A stretch of 64,000 bases of DNA from Hawksworthiomyces lignivorus (lineage: Eukaryota; Ascomycota; Sordariomycetes; Ophiostomatales; Ophiostomataceae), in assembly GCA_002917075.1 (NCBI GenBank), contig NTMA01000024.1, positions 403,169 to 467,168 on the forward strand, in the 5' to 3' direction. The notes under the pieces are model-generated. The model saw only the letters and a program-made list of their open reading frames with translations. It did no database searches and had not been told where the DNA came from. Within the stretch, counting starts at the first letter, position 1, and every line of letters starts with the position of its first letter. Made by a program: the position numbers and the translations under genes. Below are positions 23,701 to 33,708 of this stretch, one piece after another.

Positions 23701-24337
23701 TCATTGCAAATGCATTTAACGATGTCCCCCTTCTTGTGCGCAGTCCTCGCACGACCCGGGCTGTGGTGCAGGCCATTCATGCCCTCGCAATGTTGGTCAA
23801 GGCTGGGGTGAACTACGTGGCGCGGACCAAATCCCTTGAATGGAGCATGCAGCTGTCTGGTAAGAATCTTCCCATGATGCTTTCTCGTAACTCATTTCGC
23901 ATAGTATGCAAGCTAACGGTTTCATTACAGTGTGCAACATGGAGTGCGCTTTGTTATTGTCAAAGTGGTTGATCACTCTTGCGTCCATCGGTCCGAATGA
24001 TGCGCCCGTGTCGCTGGAAGAGAAGACGCTGCTTGATAATGTGCGGCGGCTCTTAGATGAGACCGAATTTGCCGTGCCGATTGACCCATCTCTCTCCGGG
24101 CCTGGTACTGGTTCGTCCGCGTCTTCGGGGCACCAGGCGGCTACGAGCGATAGCGCAAAGCTGCGACAGCTGGCGGCCGCCGTCATACACCTATGGGCTG
24201 AGACTTTCAAGGGAACTCATATATTTGAGGTGATCAGCATCATGGGCCTTGGCTTGGAGAGCTACGCAGATATTTTGGAGAAGCCAGGCGATCGAACGCC
24301 ACTGGCTCGGATGCCAACGACTGGTGCTCTTGGTTGA
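20780..24337 (+). CDS. C2H2 zinc-finger / fungal_trans transcription factor
   Basis: Five exons: 20780-20898, 21014-21109, 21583-22797, 22892-23859 and 23931-24337, about 934 residues. Two adjacent C2H2 fingers sit at the N-terminus: finger 1 with Cys32, Cys35, His48 and His52, finger 2 with Cys60, Cys65, His78 and His83, joined by the linker HTKEKPF. This is the ADR1/AmdX-like finger pair (family resemblance only). A disordered Ser/Pro-rich section follows, and from about residue 350 comes a fungal-specific transcription factor middle homology region (LTRFLEGYVSGFHEHLPFLH, then AILAVGAQYRFE). The expected role is nuclear DNA binding; target genes cannot be read from sequence. Introns 1 and 2 both interrupt finger codons in phase 2; intron 2 is 473 bp, long for this genome. 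The start is the ATG just upstream of the fingers. Confidence 0.92.
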
Positions 24338-25487
24338 AGAAGACACCCGCTGCCGGGGAGCCCCCATCAGAGGACGCTTCTTTTCCTTTGTATGACAAGA
24401 GATATCATCACGTATTTATCATGATTTTAGGCGTTAGCGTATCTTTGGCATTTCTCGTGTACACAGTTTTATTCTATTTTTCGCTTCTATGTCGTTGGAT
24501 CCGATATCCTTCGTGGGGTAGAATTTGAAGGAGGTCAGGGTTGTTGGATATACCATTGCTAGGGGATTGTGACATCTAGTCTTGGAGTCTTGGATTACTT
24601 GCTATTCGGCTACTTTTTGAATGCAAGCTCTACAGGAATAAAATTGAAACCTTTGAGTTTTTTATACTTGCTTATGCTAGAAGCGTTTTTGTCGTTTGTC
24701 TGTTTATACTCCTCTCAGCTTTACACAACGAAGACCTCGTGCCAAAGCACAACATATTACTCAGATTTCAATTCGCCTTGGTGCAAAACAGAGCGCTACT
24801 CAATTTGTTTGTGATGTGACTGACTATCAAATGCGATTAAACAAATGCTTTGAGTATTGTTCAAGACTAGGCGTGCATAAACCTGAAGAGCGGGCTCCCC
24901 GGCGAAGTAGCCTTGATAACACCAGAGGACTAGTGATGGCCGCAGCAAGGAATGCCTTCCAAGTTCCAAGTTTCTTTTTTGATTCGTCGGGGCTGAGTGG
25001 ACTGAGGCCTACCCTAGTGCTGCTACAACGCCGAATGACTCTTGTGGTGGCCGATCTTCCTGGGGCTGGCCAAAAATTACTCAGCCCCATTCGTCGAGCA
25101 AGGCGTCCAGCCAAGGCAACTTTCCCAAGGCCGAAGGGCACAAGGCAGCGTCGTCCAGGGGCTATTTGGCCTACAAATTGTCGATACATAACAATCAGGC
25201 TTGAATCTTTTCTTTTAGTTTATCAATTTTTCACAGCAGAAGTAGTCGATTCTTCTTCTTCTTCTCTTTTTTTTCCCAAAAAAAAAAAAGAAACGAAGCA
25301 AGAAAGAAACGACTTATTACCATCTTCACGTCTTCTCGATTTTCTGCTGTGGAGCCGTTTGCCGCCAATACCACCTCACTTACACCTGTCCATCCGCTTG
25401 CCAGAGCGACACAGATCATCTGAATAATCATAACCCGAGCCACAGACAAAAGCTATACATTATCTGCACGTTCCAACAATTAGCATA
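24338..25487. other. Intergenic region before the PPxY protein gene
   Basis: About 1.15 kb with no recognisable gene. It contains the regulator 3' UTR and the upstream region of the next gene, including a CTT-rich patch and an A run near 25250-25290. Confidence 0.5.
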
Positions 25488-26756
25488 ATGAACGACGAGC
25501 AGCAGGGCGCGCCGCCCGCATATGACGACCTGTATGGCGACGACGGCCAGGCGGTGGAGGTGGGCGACGGCACCCGAGGGTCTGCCGAGCGGCTGCCGCC
25601 TTCCTACGAGTCTACGTGGAGCACGGGCGACCAGGCGGACAGCGCCAGCCGCAAGGAATGCCCCCACTGGATATGGCGGGACTGCGCCATGACGTGCGGG
25701 CCGCGGATGTGCTGCACCTGCCTGGACCAGCGGCCGGTTGCGCCGGACGGGCGGTACCAGGCATACGTCGACGGAGTAGGGTACCGGCGGAGTGCGAAGC
25801 GGTGGGCGTACTACTGCGCGAGCTGCAAGCAGGCGGAGGAGGTGGCGGGCGGGGTGGGAAGTTCTGCGGCCGGGCGGCGGGTGCCACCGTCGTACCAGCC
25901 AGCACAGAGCGTCGGCAGCGGTAGCGGGGGCAAACGCAGCCGCAACGCAGCACCGCGCGGCAAAGGTCACTCTCCAAACGAGAAGCACGGCGGCAGCAGC
26001 ACCAGCACCAGCAGCAAGAACATCAACAACGCGACCGCAGTCGCAGCCACAATTGGCTCGAACAAGACTTGGAACGCAAAGGCAAACACGCACACAAAGG
26101 ACGACCGCGGCCGGGGCAAGGATAGCGGGGCAGGGACGGCGGCCGAGGAGTGCGCCCACTGGCGGGTGCTCGGCTGCGCCATGACGAGTGGGCCGCGGGT
26201 GTGCTGCGCCTGCCTGGACCTGCGGCAGGAGACGTCGGACGGGCTGTACACGACGTACGAGGACGGGCGCCAGTTCAAGCGGACGGCGAAGCGGTGGACG
26301 CACTACTGCGACGTCTGCCGGCGGGCAGGCGGCATCGAGGGCGCCGCCGCCGCTGAGAAGGCGGAGAAGGCCGAGCTGGCCCTGTGGCAGCAGCAGCAGC
26401 AGCAGCTCCTGCACAAGGCGGCGGCCAAGCCCAAAGCGCAGAGCCGGCCGCGGCAGCAGCACAAGTGGAGACAGCACGCCCGGGAGAGGAAGAGTGCACT
26501 GAAGGGCAAGCAGGCAGAGGCGAGCGCGCCAGCCGTCGTGTCGGGGAAGCAGAGCCATGTCAGCCTAGGCTCGCAGGAGGACCACGAGAAGAGCGCGGGT
26601 ATGAGCAGCGTCCAGACGCAGCAGGTGGAGGAGAAGGACTATGAGATGGTCGAAGTCCAAGGCCTGAGAGGATATGCACAGGGCCAGCAGAGCGAGAGCA
26701 GCTGGCTAAGCCGGGTTTTCGGGCCTTTGCGACGAGGGCGCGATCGACCCAACTGA
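25488..26756 (+). CDS. Unrecognised protein with duplicated Cys/His module and PPxY motifs
   Basis: Intronless, 422 residues; I do not recognise the family. A Cys/His block occurs twice, about 165 residues apart: Cys58, His60, Cys66, Cys75, Cys76, Cys78, Cys110, Cys113 and Cys222, His224, Cys230, Cys239, Cys240, Cys242, Cys274, Cys277. Shared pattern: CxHW, then CAMTxGPRxCCxCLD, then AKRWxxYCxxC. Such spacing suggests metal (zinc) binding, but this is inference. Three PPxY motifs, the classical ligand of WW domains, flank the first copy: PPAY 9-12, PPSY 37-40 and PPSY 133-136. The linker (140-215) is Ser/Gly/Asn-rich and basic; the C-terminal third is Gln/Lys-rich with a Q run at 301-306 and probably helical. 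No signal peptide or membrane segment is visible. A WW-domain ubiquitin ligase of the Rsp5/Nedd4 type would be a plausible partner. Codon use matches neighbouring genes. Confidence 0.8.
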   Translation: MNDEQQGAPPAYDDLYGDDGQAVEVGDGTRGSAERLPPSYESTWSTGDQADSASRKECPHWIWRDCAMTCGPRMCCTCLDQRPVAPDGRYQAYVDGVGYRRSAKRWAYYCASCKQAEEVAGGVGSSAAGRRVPPSYQPAQSVGSGSGGKRSRNAAPRGKGHSPNEKHGGSSTSTSSKNINNATAVAATIGSNKTWNAKANTHTKDDRGRGKDSGAGTAAEECAHWRVLGCAMTSGPRVCCACLDLRQETSDGLYTTYEDGRQFKRTAKRWTHYCDVCRRAGGIEGAAAAEKAEKAELALWQQQQQQLLHKAAAKPKAQSRPRQQHKWRQHARERKSALKGKQAEASAPAVVSGKQSHVSLGSQEDHEKSAGMSSVQTQQVEEKDYEMVEVQGLRGYAQGQQSESSWLSRVFGPLRRGRDRPN

Positions 26757-27236
26757 ATACGTGCTGTTTTGTTTTATTTGCATCTTCAAGCCTGCTTTTC
26801 CTCGTTCAGTCATGGTGGGTGCAGAGCCGATGTGCTGTAATATGATCTAATGATTTATGATGAGATTCTGAGCGCATCTTTTTATATACATATATATATA
26901 TATACATAAATAAAGGGAAAACAAAGAAATTAAAGAAAGATAGAAAGCTTGAAAGTTTCTGGTTTAAGGGATCGTTTCTTGTTCTTTTAAGGCCGCGAAT
27001 TCTTTCATCGAAGTGGGGTTGGCGGCTGCTATCAAAATCTCTTTCTTTGTGAATGAAAATTTCAGATACTTATAAAGAGTTCTTCATATCAACTTATGAA
27101 AAAAGTGAAAACATATATTTTGAGATAAAGGGAAATAATCAATTTTGGAATACAGAACTTGGAGAAAAAAAATTCAAAATTGAGGGGAGACCACACAACC
27201 CCCCCCCCCAAACGTCGCACGACAACAACCACGCAC
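26757..27236. other. AT-rich intergenic region with TA microsatellite
   Basis: 480 bp without a gene. It includes a TA-rich microsatellite at 26882-26905 and A-rich DNA up to about 27190, ending in a short C run just before the methyltransferase start. Confidence 0.55.
26882..26905. repeat. TA dinucleotide repeat
   Basis: Imperfect TATATA microsatellite in the 3' flank of the PPxY protein gene, read directly from the sequence. Confidence 0.85.
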
Positions 27237-28289
27237 ATGATGGGGCAGGACGACAGGGACAGGGACAGGGACAGCGACGGCGACAACGACGACGGCGAGC
27301 TCAATCTGTTTGCCGACCCGCCGGGCTACTACCCGGACACGCCGCCGCCGACCACAGAGCAGCACGCGCTGGGTCGCAGCGGCGTGCAGCTGACGCTGCA
27401 CCTGGTGGGCCACAGCGTGCTGGAGGCGCACAGGCTGTGGAACGGCAGCCGCGTGCTGGCAGACTACCTGGAGGAGAAGGAGGAGGCGGCAGCTTCTAGC
27501 AGCAGCAGCAGCAGCAATAGCAGTGCTGAGCAGCAGCGTGTCGTGCGGGGCCGGACCGTGCTGGAGCTGGGCGCCGGCGCGGGCCTGCCGGGCATCGTGT
27601 GCGGCCTGGTGCTGGGCGCCCGCAAGGTCGTGGTCACCGACTATCCGGACCCGGAGCTGGTGGCGACCATGCGGCGCAACATTGCCGAGTGCGAAGCGGC
27701 GGCGGCCAAGAGCGTCGCCGCCGTCGCCGCCGGCGCCGCCTCGGCTGCGCCGGCGCTAGCCGCCTACGCGGGGCCGGGCACCATCGTGGCCGACGGCCTC
27801 GTGTGGGGTGCAGACCCGACGCCGATCCTGGCGCACCTCGACGGGGTACCGGAGGCAGACGCAGCCAGCGCCGCGGACGCGGACGCGGACGGCCAGCGGC
27901 GGTTCGACGTGGTCCTGCTGGCCGACCTGCTGTTCCGGCACGCGGAGCACGCCAAGCTGGCGCGCAGCGTGGCCGAGACGCTGCGGCGGGCGCCGGCCAG
28001 CCGCGCCTACGTCTTCTTCACCAGCTACCGGCCGTGGCTGCGGCACAAGGACCTGGCGTTCTTTGGCGACGCCCGCGACGCCGGCCTCGTGGTGGAGCAC
28101 CTCCTGGAAAAGCGGCTGGAGAACCCGCCGCTCTTCTTTGAAAAAGACCCGGGCGACGTCGGCGTGCGGTCCACCGTGTCGGGCTACTCGCTGCGCTGGC
28201 CTGCGGCCGGCGAAGACCCAAAGGCGTTCTGGCCGCCGCCGGGCGGAACAGATGGGGAAGAGGTGCCGGCATCTGGGCCAGAGGCATAG
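27237..28289 (+). CDS. EFM7: EFM7/NNT1-like protein methyltransferase
   Basis: Seven-beta-strand S-adenosylmethionine methyltransferase of the METTL21-related group, closest in layout to yeast Efm7 (Nnt1), which methylates the N-terminal Gly and neighbouring Lys of elongation factor eEF1A. About 350 residues. Visible features: LFADPPGYYPDTPPPTTEQH near the N-terminus, LHLVGHSVLEAHRLWNGSRV, SAM-binding motif I as TVLELGAGAGLPGIV (about residues 107-121), the acidic strand end VVVTDYPDPELV, FDVVLLADLLFRH, and NPPLFFEKDPGD near the C-terminus. Ser-rich (about residues 87-96) and Ala-rich insertions break up the core, and an Asp/Arg-rich start precedes it. Two ATGs (27237 and 27240) are adjacent; an in-frame ATG at 27159 is less likely because it adds an odd leader. 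It converges with the RS/RE-rich gene, 218 bp between stops. Confidence 0.87.
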   Translation: MMGQDDRDRDRDSDGDNDDGELNLFADPPGYYPDTPPPTTEQHALGRSGVQLTLHLVGHSVLEAHRLWNGSRVLADYLEEKEEAAASSSSSSSNSSAEQQRVVRGRTVLELGAGAGLPGIVCGLVLGARKVVVTDYPDPELVATMRRNIAECEAAAAKSVAAVAAGAASAAPALAAYAGPGTIVADGLVWGADPTPILAHLDGVPEADAASAADADADGQRRFDVVLLADLLFRHAEHAKLARSVAETLRRAPASRAYVFFTSYRPWLRHKDLAFFGDARDAGLVVEHLLEKRLENPPLFFEKDPGDVGVRSTVSGYSLRWPAAGEDPKAFWPPPGGTDGEEVPASGPEA

Positions 28290-28507
28290 CTTACTACACG
28301 TAAAACATTGGAGCGGAAGGTTATTTTTACGCAATAGAGAGAATGAACAATGTACAACACACTGAAACCATCAAATTTGCTCTGAGAACCGCTATTCGTA
28401 TACACGCATGACACATTAGATTTCCTCAGACATCGTACCAAAATTATCTTTTCAAACGTAACAATTTTTTTCTTTGTTTTTTTCATAACCAAAGACAAAG
28501 AAGGGCC

Positions 28508-29827
28508 TCAGCCGAAGCGCTGGCGCGCCAGCTCCTTGTACACGCTGATGGCCTCCTCCTCGCGGGCGCGGTATTGCTGCCGCCGCTCGTTTAGCTCCGC
28601 GCTGCGCGCGCGCAGCTCTTCCTCGCGGCGCGTCTGGCGCTCGGTGCGCCGCCGCTGCATGCTTGCCAGCATCCGCCGGTAGTCGGCGTCTGGGCCGCCG
28701 CCGGCGCCACCGCCTTCGCCGCCTTCGCCGCCACCGCCGCCCAGCAGCTCGGCGTCGCTAAACTCGCGGTCGCCGCCCCCCGGTGAGCGGTCGCGGAAGC
28801 CGCGCAGCTTCTCGTTGAGCAGCCGCTTCTTCTCGAGCTGGCGCTCGCGCGTACCGGCTGCCGCGCGCGGCAGCAGCTCGTCGAGGTGGTCGCGCTGCTC
28901 GACGCGGTCCGCCTTCCGGGCTAGCCGCAGCGCGTCGCGGTGCGCCGCCCGCTCGTCCTCCTCTATGGCGCGGCGCTCTTCGAGGTCCGTGAGGCTCGGA
29001 ACCGCCGCGCCGGGAGCTCGCCTCGACGCCGTCGTGGTGGTCGTGCTCCCGGCCATTGTTGCTTGAAGCCCAGGTGGCAGCGAAGGCCCATACTCGTCGC
29101 TGCTCTCGCTGCTCGCATCGCTCTCCTCTTGTGTACCTCCGCCGTTCATGATAGAGTCGGCGCCGAAGCTGCGGCCGCTCATGGGCGGCGTCAATATCTG
29201 CGACTGAGGGTCCCGTTCGGAAGTGACGCCGCGGTTTCCTTCACGGCTGTCCTGCTGCTGGCTGCTGGCGCGCGCACGAACTGCGCGCAGGAACATCTGC
29301 GGCTCATACCAGCCGTCTGGCAGCTCTCGGTGGTTCCACTTGCTGAGGAAGCTCTTCCAGCGGTGATGGACGTCGTCATCGTTTAGGTCAGCTAGGCGGA
29401 CATGCTTCTGCTGGTCGAGATAGTGAGCGAGCAGAGGCTCAAATGCCGCAAAGTCCCAGCGAGAGAGAAGGCGTGCCCCGTGCGGGAGAGGCTGGGCCTC
29501 TTGCCGTGCTGGCGAATGTGGGCGGTGGGAAGAGCGGTGATGAGAATGGTGTGAATGCCGAGAACGGTGGGAGTGAGGAGACATCCGCCGTCGTTTGCTC
29601 GGGGGGCGGCTGAGATCCGCCTCTTGTCTGCGACTTCCTTCGGTGTTCGGCTTTCTGTTTCCATGGGTCCCTGGCGATCGTGACCGAGACCTGGATCCGA
29701 ACCGAGATGACTGCTGTGCCAACTCAGTTTGGGATTTTTCGTGCCGCCCTCCGTGATGGCTACTCTCGTGGTGCCTTTCGCGTCTAGAACGCGGCACACG
29801 AGACTGTTCTGTAGTGCCTTGCTCCAT
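28508..29827 (-). CDS. RS/RE-rich nuclear protein (HEL117-like in related fungi)
   Basis: Intronless, about 439 residues from the first ATG (29827); the frame is open further upstream but without an ATG. Residues 1-110 are rich in Arg-Ser, His-Ser and Arg-Glu dipeptides, as in SR-type splicing proteins. A conserved-looking block follows (about 117-180), including LLSRWDFAAFEPLLAHYLD and WKSFLSKWNHRELPDGWYEP. The middle holds YGPSLPPGL, resembling a GPALPP motif. The C-terminal half is strongly charged and probably coiled coil: DHLDELLPRAAAGTRERQLE, FRDRSPGGGDREFSD, a Gly/Glu run, then an Arg/Glu helix ending ELARQRFG. From memory, similar fungal proteins are often labelled RNA helicase HEL117, but no helicase motif is visible, so that name should not be taken as function. 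A nuclear RNA-processing role is inference. Confidence 0.75.
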   Translation of the reverse strand: MEQGTTEQSRVPRSRRERHHESSHHGGRHEKSQTELAQQSSRFGSRSRSRSPGTHGNRKPNTEGSRRQEADLSRPPSKRRRMSPHSHRSRHSHHSHHRSSHRPHSPARQEAQPLPHGARLLSRWDFAAFEPLLAHYLDQQKHVRLADLNDDDVHHRWKSFLSKWNHRELPDGWYEPQMFLRAVRARASSQQQDSREGNRGVTSERDPQSQILTPPMSGRSFGADSIMNGGGTQEESDASSESSDEYGPSLPPGLQATMAGSTTTTTASRRAPGAAVPSLTDLEERRAIEEDERAAHRDALRLARKADRVEQRDHLDELLPRAAAGTRERQLEKKRLLNEKLRGFRDRSPGGGDREFSDAELLGGGGGEGGEGGGAGGGPDADYRRMLASMQRRRTERQTRREEELRARSAELNERRQQYRAREEEAISVYKELARQRFG

Positions 29828-31731
29828 CTTGTCTGTGTCTCTCCCGGATAAGATAGAAGAGACGGTCTGGGTCCCAAGCGCCTTCTCGCTCACAGATTCT
29901 GTTTCTAGAGTTTGTAAGAGGCTTAACTTTGGCCTCTATATAAATTCCCAAATCGAATCGAGCCGCCAATCATTAAAACCAAAGAACAGCAAAACACAGC
30001 AAAGGTTCAGAGAATGGGTGTCTCTAAGGAAGAGGAAAATAGACACACAGCTATCGCTATCTCGTCTCAAGGGGGCACAGACTCTTGATTTCTCTCCTTT
30101 GTTTCTGGCAGTCTGCGTTCCTAAGGGGAAAAGAATGGAGATAGACAGCTCCTGTTTGATTGTGAAACGGGGGGCAGTAGATGACCAGAGGAGTTAAATA
30201 TCACGGCTAGTGCTCTGCTTCTGCTCTATAGCCGCGCGACAATGTCATCTGCAATTTCTATTTGGTTGTGTAAGCGGCCAGGTTTTTTTTGGAATACCAG
30301 AGGCTTGTCGTGTGTGTTGGTAAGAGGCTGCTTGCTATTACGTCTCCGGCGCGAGGAGGAAGCATGCATATTATGACGTCGGGAAATAAGCGGGGCCCTC
30401 GGTGCGTCCTGTCCAATGGTATGGCCAGATTTCTAGCTAGAAGGATTTAGCGATCTGATGCTGTGCCGCAGAAGGGAAACCTAAAATACGACGGCAATCT
30501 GCGAACGTATATGTGGAAACACAAATAACACGAACGGCGCAGTTGAGGGCTGTCAAAATTCGGCGAGAAGAGCAGGAGAAATTTCAATTGACACAGACGC
30601 AGAGTGAATGGCTGAAGCAGGGGTTCAAAAAAATAAAAAATAAAAATAAAAAAGGACACCTTGATGGCTTACTTTTCTTTGGTTTGAGAGGAAACGGAAG
30701 CCGGAATAGGATCAACGGATACGCAGATTGTCACCCCTACGCCGTAGAGATTTGTCAACACGTTTCAAAGCGGCTTCGCTGCAACACCAGACCGAGCAGC
30801 GCCTTTTTGTTTATTCCAATTGTTTCTTGTCGCGATGCTATCTCTCACACCGAGAGCAGCTCTTCCACGCACTCGAATTAGATGCTGTTGTCTCCAGCGT
30901 GCATATATCTGTCATCCTCTTGACCTCGGCCAACGCCCTTCTTTTGAAGTATTACTCCGCGCTCATGTAATACGGCTCGTTCTCATATTGAATCTCACTG
31001 CTTCCACCGGCCGCTGTGTGTCCTTCCCCCACTAAGGGCCTTTTTCTTACCGTTCCGCTGCCCCCCCCGCCCCCTGAATCCGAATAAACATTCCAAATAA
31101 CTCCTGGAAGGCTTTCTGCCTAGGGCATACGGCTCGTATATTGTATATCAGCACATGCTCAATTGCTAATCAAGGCTATTATGTAGAGCGCAACATAATT
31201 CACTTTTACTTGCTTATTTCTCACCGCAGACCGTGTTTCCTTTTGTGGAAATGAAATCCATTAACACCCGGGCGCAGTTTTAAGGGGAAACACATTGTTT
31301 GGCGCCACTGACAGATTCGCAAGAGGAGCATGAGTATCAAATCGGCAGCACGTACAAACACAGAATTTTCGCCATCGAAAATCAAAATTCACAACACGTA
31401 TACAGCGAGAGGAGAAGCATTCGCAGCTGTCAAACAAGAATAGATTCGCCTCTTTTCAAGACTAGAGAGAGGTCGTCCTGCAAAGATGCAGACGCTATCC
31501 GCAGAAATGTGTAAAAACAATAAAAGCTCCAAAATACAAGAAATCAAAGGAACCGTCTCCAGGGTATCTTTTCGTAGACGACGCGGAGCTCTTCCTTGCG
31601 TCGCTGAACGGCCGTCGCCACTATGTACATATTCGCTCCTTGTCTGCGTATATGCTTTTCCTTTCTTCGCCTTTTTTCCGCTCTCGAAAAACTATATATA
31701 CAATTAGACACCCGAATCCTCAAACTTCAAT
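29828..31731. other. Intergenic region upstream of the RS/RE-rich gene
   Basis: About 1.9 kb, no recognisable gene. It should contain the RS/RE-rich gene promoter (right of 29827) and the 3' flank of the copper regulator. A-rich runs lie near 30630-30655, and there is a C run near 31062. Confidence 0.5.
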
Positions 31732-33708
31732 TTAGTGGCTTGGTGCGTTGTTGTGTATAGTGCAGCCCACGCACTGGCAGTCGTCGCCGCAGGGACATGT
31801 CAGTCCCTCGCCCTCACATGCCGTAATAGGATAGCTGACAAAGAGGAAGTCGCCCGCTGGCAGAGAGATCTGGTCGTCGCTCACTCCTGATGTGTCCGAC
31901 GGAGTTTGCATCTGCTGTGGCGATGCTCCTTCTGTGCTCGAAAGCCGGCGTCTAGGAACAGCCGCTCCTGTCGCTCCTGTCGCCGTTGCTGTGGTAGTGC
32001 TCGATGTTGCACTAGATGCATCATCCATCAAGGTGGTCCATGCGGACTGGATGGTATTTCTCGTTGCGTTGTTGAAAGGGTGAGCTACGCAGCCAACACA
32101 ATCGCAGTCGTCGCCGCAAGAACACATGTGCGAGTCTGCATCTGCACCCGCAACCGGTGTGTGAACACCAGGCATTGGATGCGGCATTGAAGATTCGCTG
32201 AACTGCATGTCGCCATCGAAGATAGCCGGGTGCGCAGCGGTCGTCACTGCCAGATTGGCACGCCATTGCGACGGCTGGAGCGGTGCCCTGATGGTTCCGT
32301 ATTCAGGCGGGTATCTATACCAGGCAGGCGAGCCATGCATCTGCTGAGAAAAGTCTGCAAAAGACTGCTGCTCCAGAGGAACCGAATGCAGCATTTCTGA
32401 CCCGTTGGTGGGTGGCGGCATTTGAAGCACTGTGAACTGGCCATTGACATGGTCTCCACCAACACCGCCGTTTTGCTTCACATCGGAAGAGGGAGCAGAG
32501 GGAATGGACGACAGCGAAACGGACCCTGCACCTCCGCTGGCACTCTCCGACTTGAGCATTGTGTGCTGAGATGAGGATGACGACGAAGACACTGGTGATG
32601 ACGAGCAACAGCTTTTCGAATTAAGTGTTCCTGCATTGCTTGTGAATGAGTTTGTACTAGAGGTTGGCGTATGGTGCGGCGAATTAGATGATGATTGTGG
32701 CATGGCTGGCGCACAGCAAGACCCCTTTGTCGTACTGACTGCGTCAGGCGGTGGTGGTGCAGAGGCCATCTGCGTCATGACTGTTAGAGAACCTCGGTGG
32801 GAATCCGAAAACTGAGACCCGCGATAGTCGGATAGATCACTCTGTTGTTGCGTCTGGAAAGCCATAGTTTGTCCGATATTCAAGGACAGGTTATTGAGAT
32901 CGTTTTCGGATATCGACACGTCGCCAAGAGGAACCGCCATGTCCATAGTACCATCAAAAAATGAATCAAACTGCGCCTCTCCATTTGCATACATGCCTGA
33001 ACCACCAGGTTGGCCATGTACCTGGTATGCGCCGGGAAAAGAAGCACCCGGAGGAGTATTATACATAACCGGCGGGTTTCCTTCTGCTTGGAAATAGGGC
33101 ATAGCGCCAGGTGGAAGCATATACGAGTTGCCATTAGAATGGACACCTTGTATCGATACTCCTTCCGTGGAAGGTCCATTTCTGTTGGACCAGCTTGTTG
33201 GAGCGGCGTGGATGTTCATGTTGTTAATGTCGGTCCTGTCGAGAGCGGCCACATCGATGCGGCTGCGGGATAATGACTTGGGAGAAGTAGGAGGTCTGAA
33301 GACGGATCGTTTTGTTGGTGACCTAGGAGCCTTTAGACTGGAGCCGGAACTACTTTTCGAGCCACATCCGCATTTTCTAGAGCGAGGAATAGCGGCTGTG
33401 ACACTTGCGCAGGAGCAACCGTTGTTTGGTGGATGTGGGCAGATGCTCAAGGGCCGCCCAGGCTTCCGAACAGGAAGCATTACACGCTCATTCGCATGAT
33501 TGCATTTTGTCGAGCGGTGGCCGCGTATACATGGCTCGCTAAAAAAACATCTGCGTTAGTAAAAAGAGGTTTTGGCCAGAGCACTTACTTGGTTTTGTCG
33601 TAGAAACATAAAGGTTGCAGCAACTTAGACACAATACCTAAAGCCAACCAACCCGAAAAGAAAGGTGAAAACATACCAGGCCATTTTGATGCCGTTTATT
33701 ACGGGCAT
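31732..33708 (-). CDS. Copper-fist transcription factor, Mac1/GRISEA type
   Basis: Copper-sensing DNA-binding regulator. Two exons, 33708-33677 and 33538-31732, about 612 residues. Exon 1 encodes only 10 codons plus two bases; joining across the 138 bp intron gives the copper-fist start MPVINGIKMACEPCIRGHR, with Cys11, Cys14, Cys23 and His25 as expected zinc ligands, followed by RKPGRP (about 35-40), the minor-groove-binding stretch of the family. The long middle is Ser/Gln/Pro-rich and disordered. Near the C-terminus two Cys-rich motifs of the pattern CxCxxxCxCxxCxxH occur at about 483-497 and 592-606, like the REP copper-binding motifs of yeast Mac1 and Podospora GRISEA. In those proteins copper binding switches off activation of copper-uptake genes, so a role in copper acquisition is likely; a copper-detoxification role (Ace1/AceA type) is the alternative. 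Confidence 0.92.

Noticed and set aside
25428..26558. 376-codon minus-strand open frame
   Set aside because: Antisense of the PPxY protein gene; Leu/Arg/Pro-rich shadow without motifs. The plus frame has repeated, conserved Cys/His spacing.
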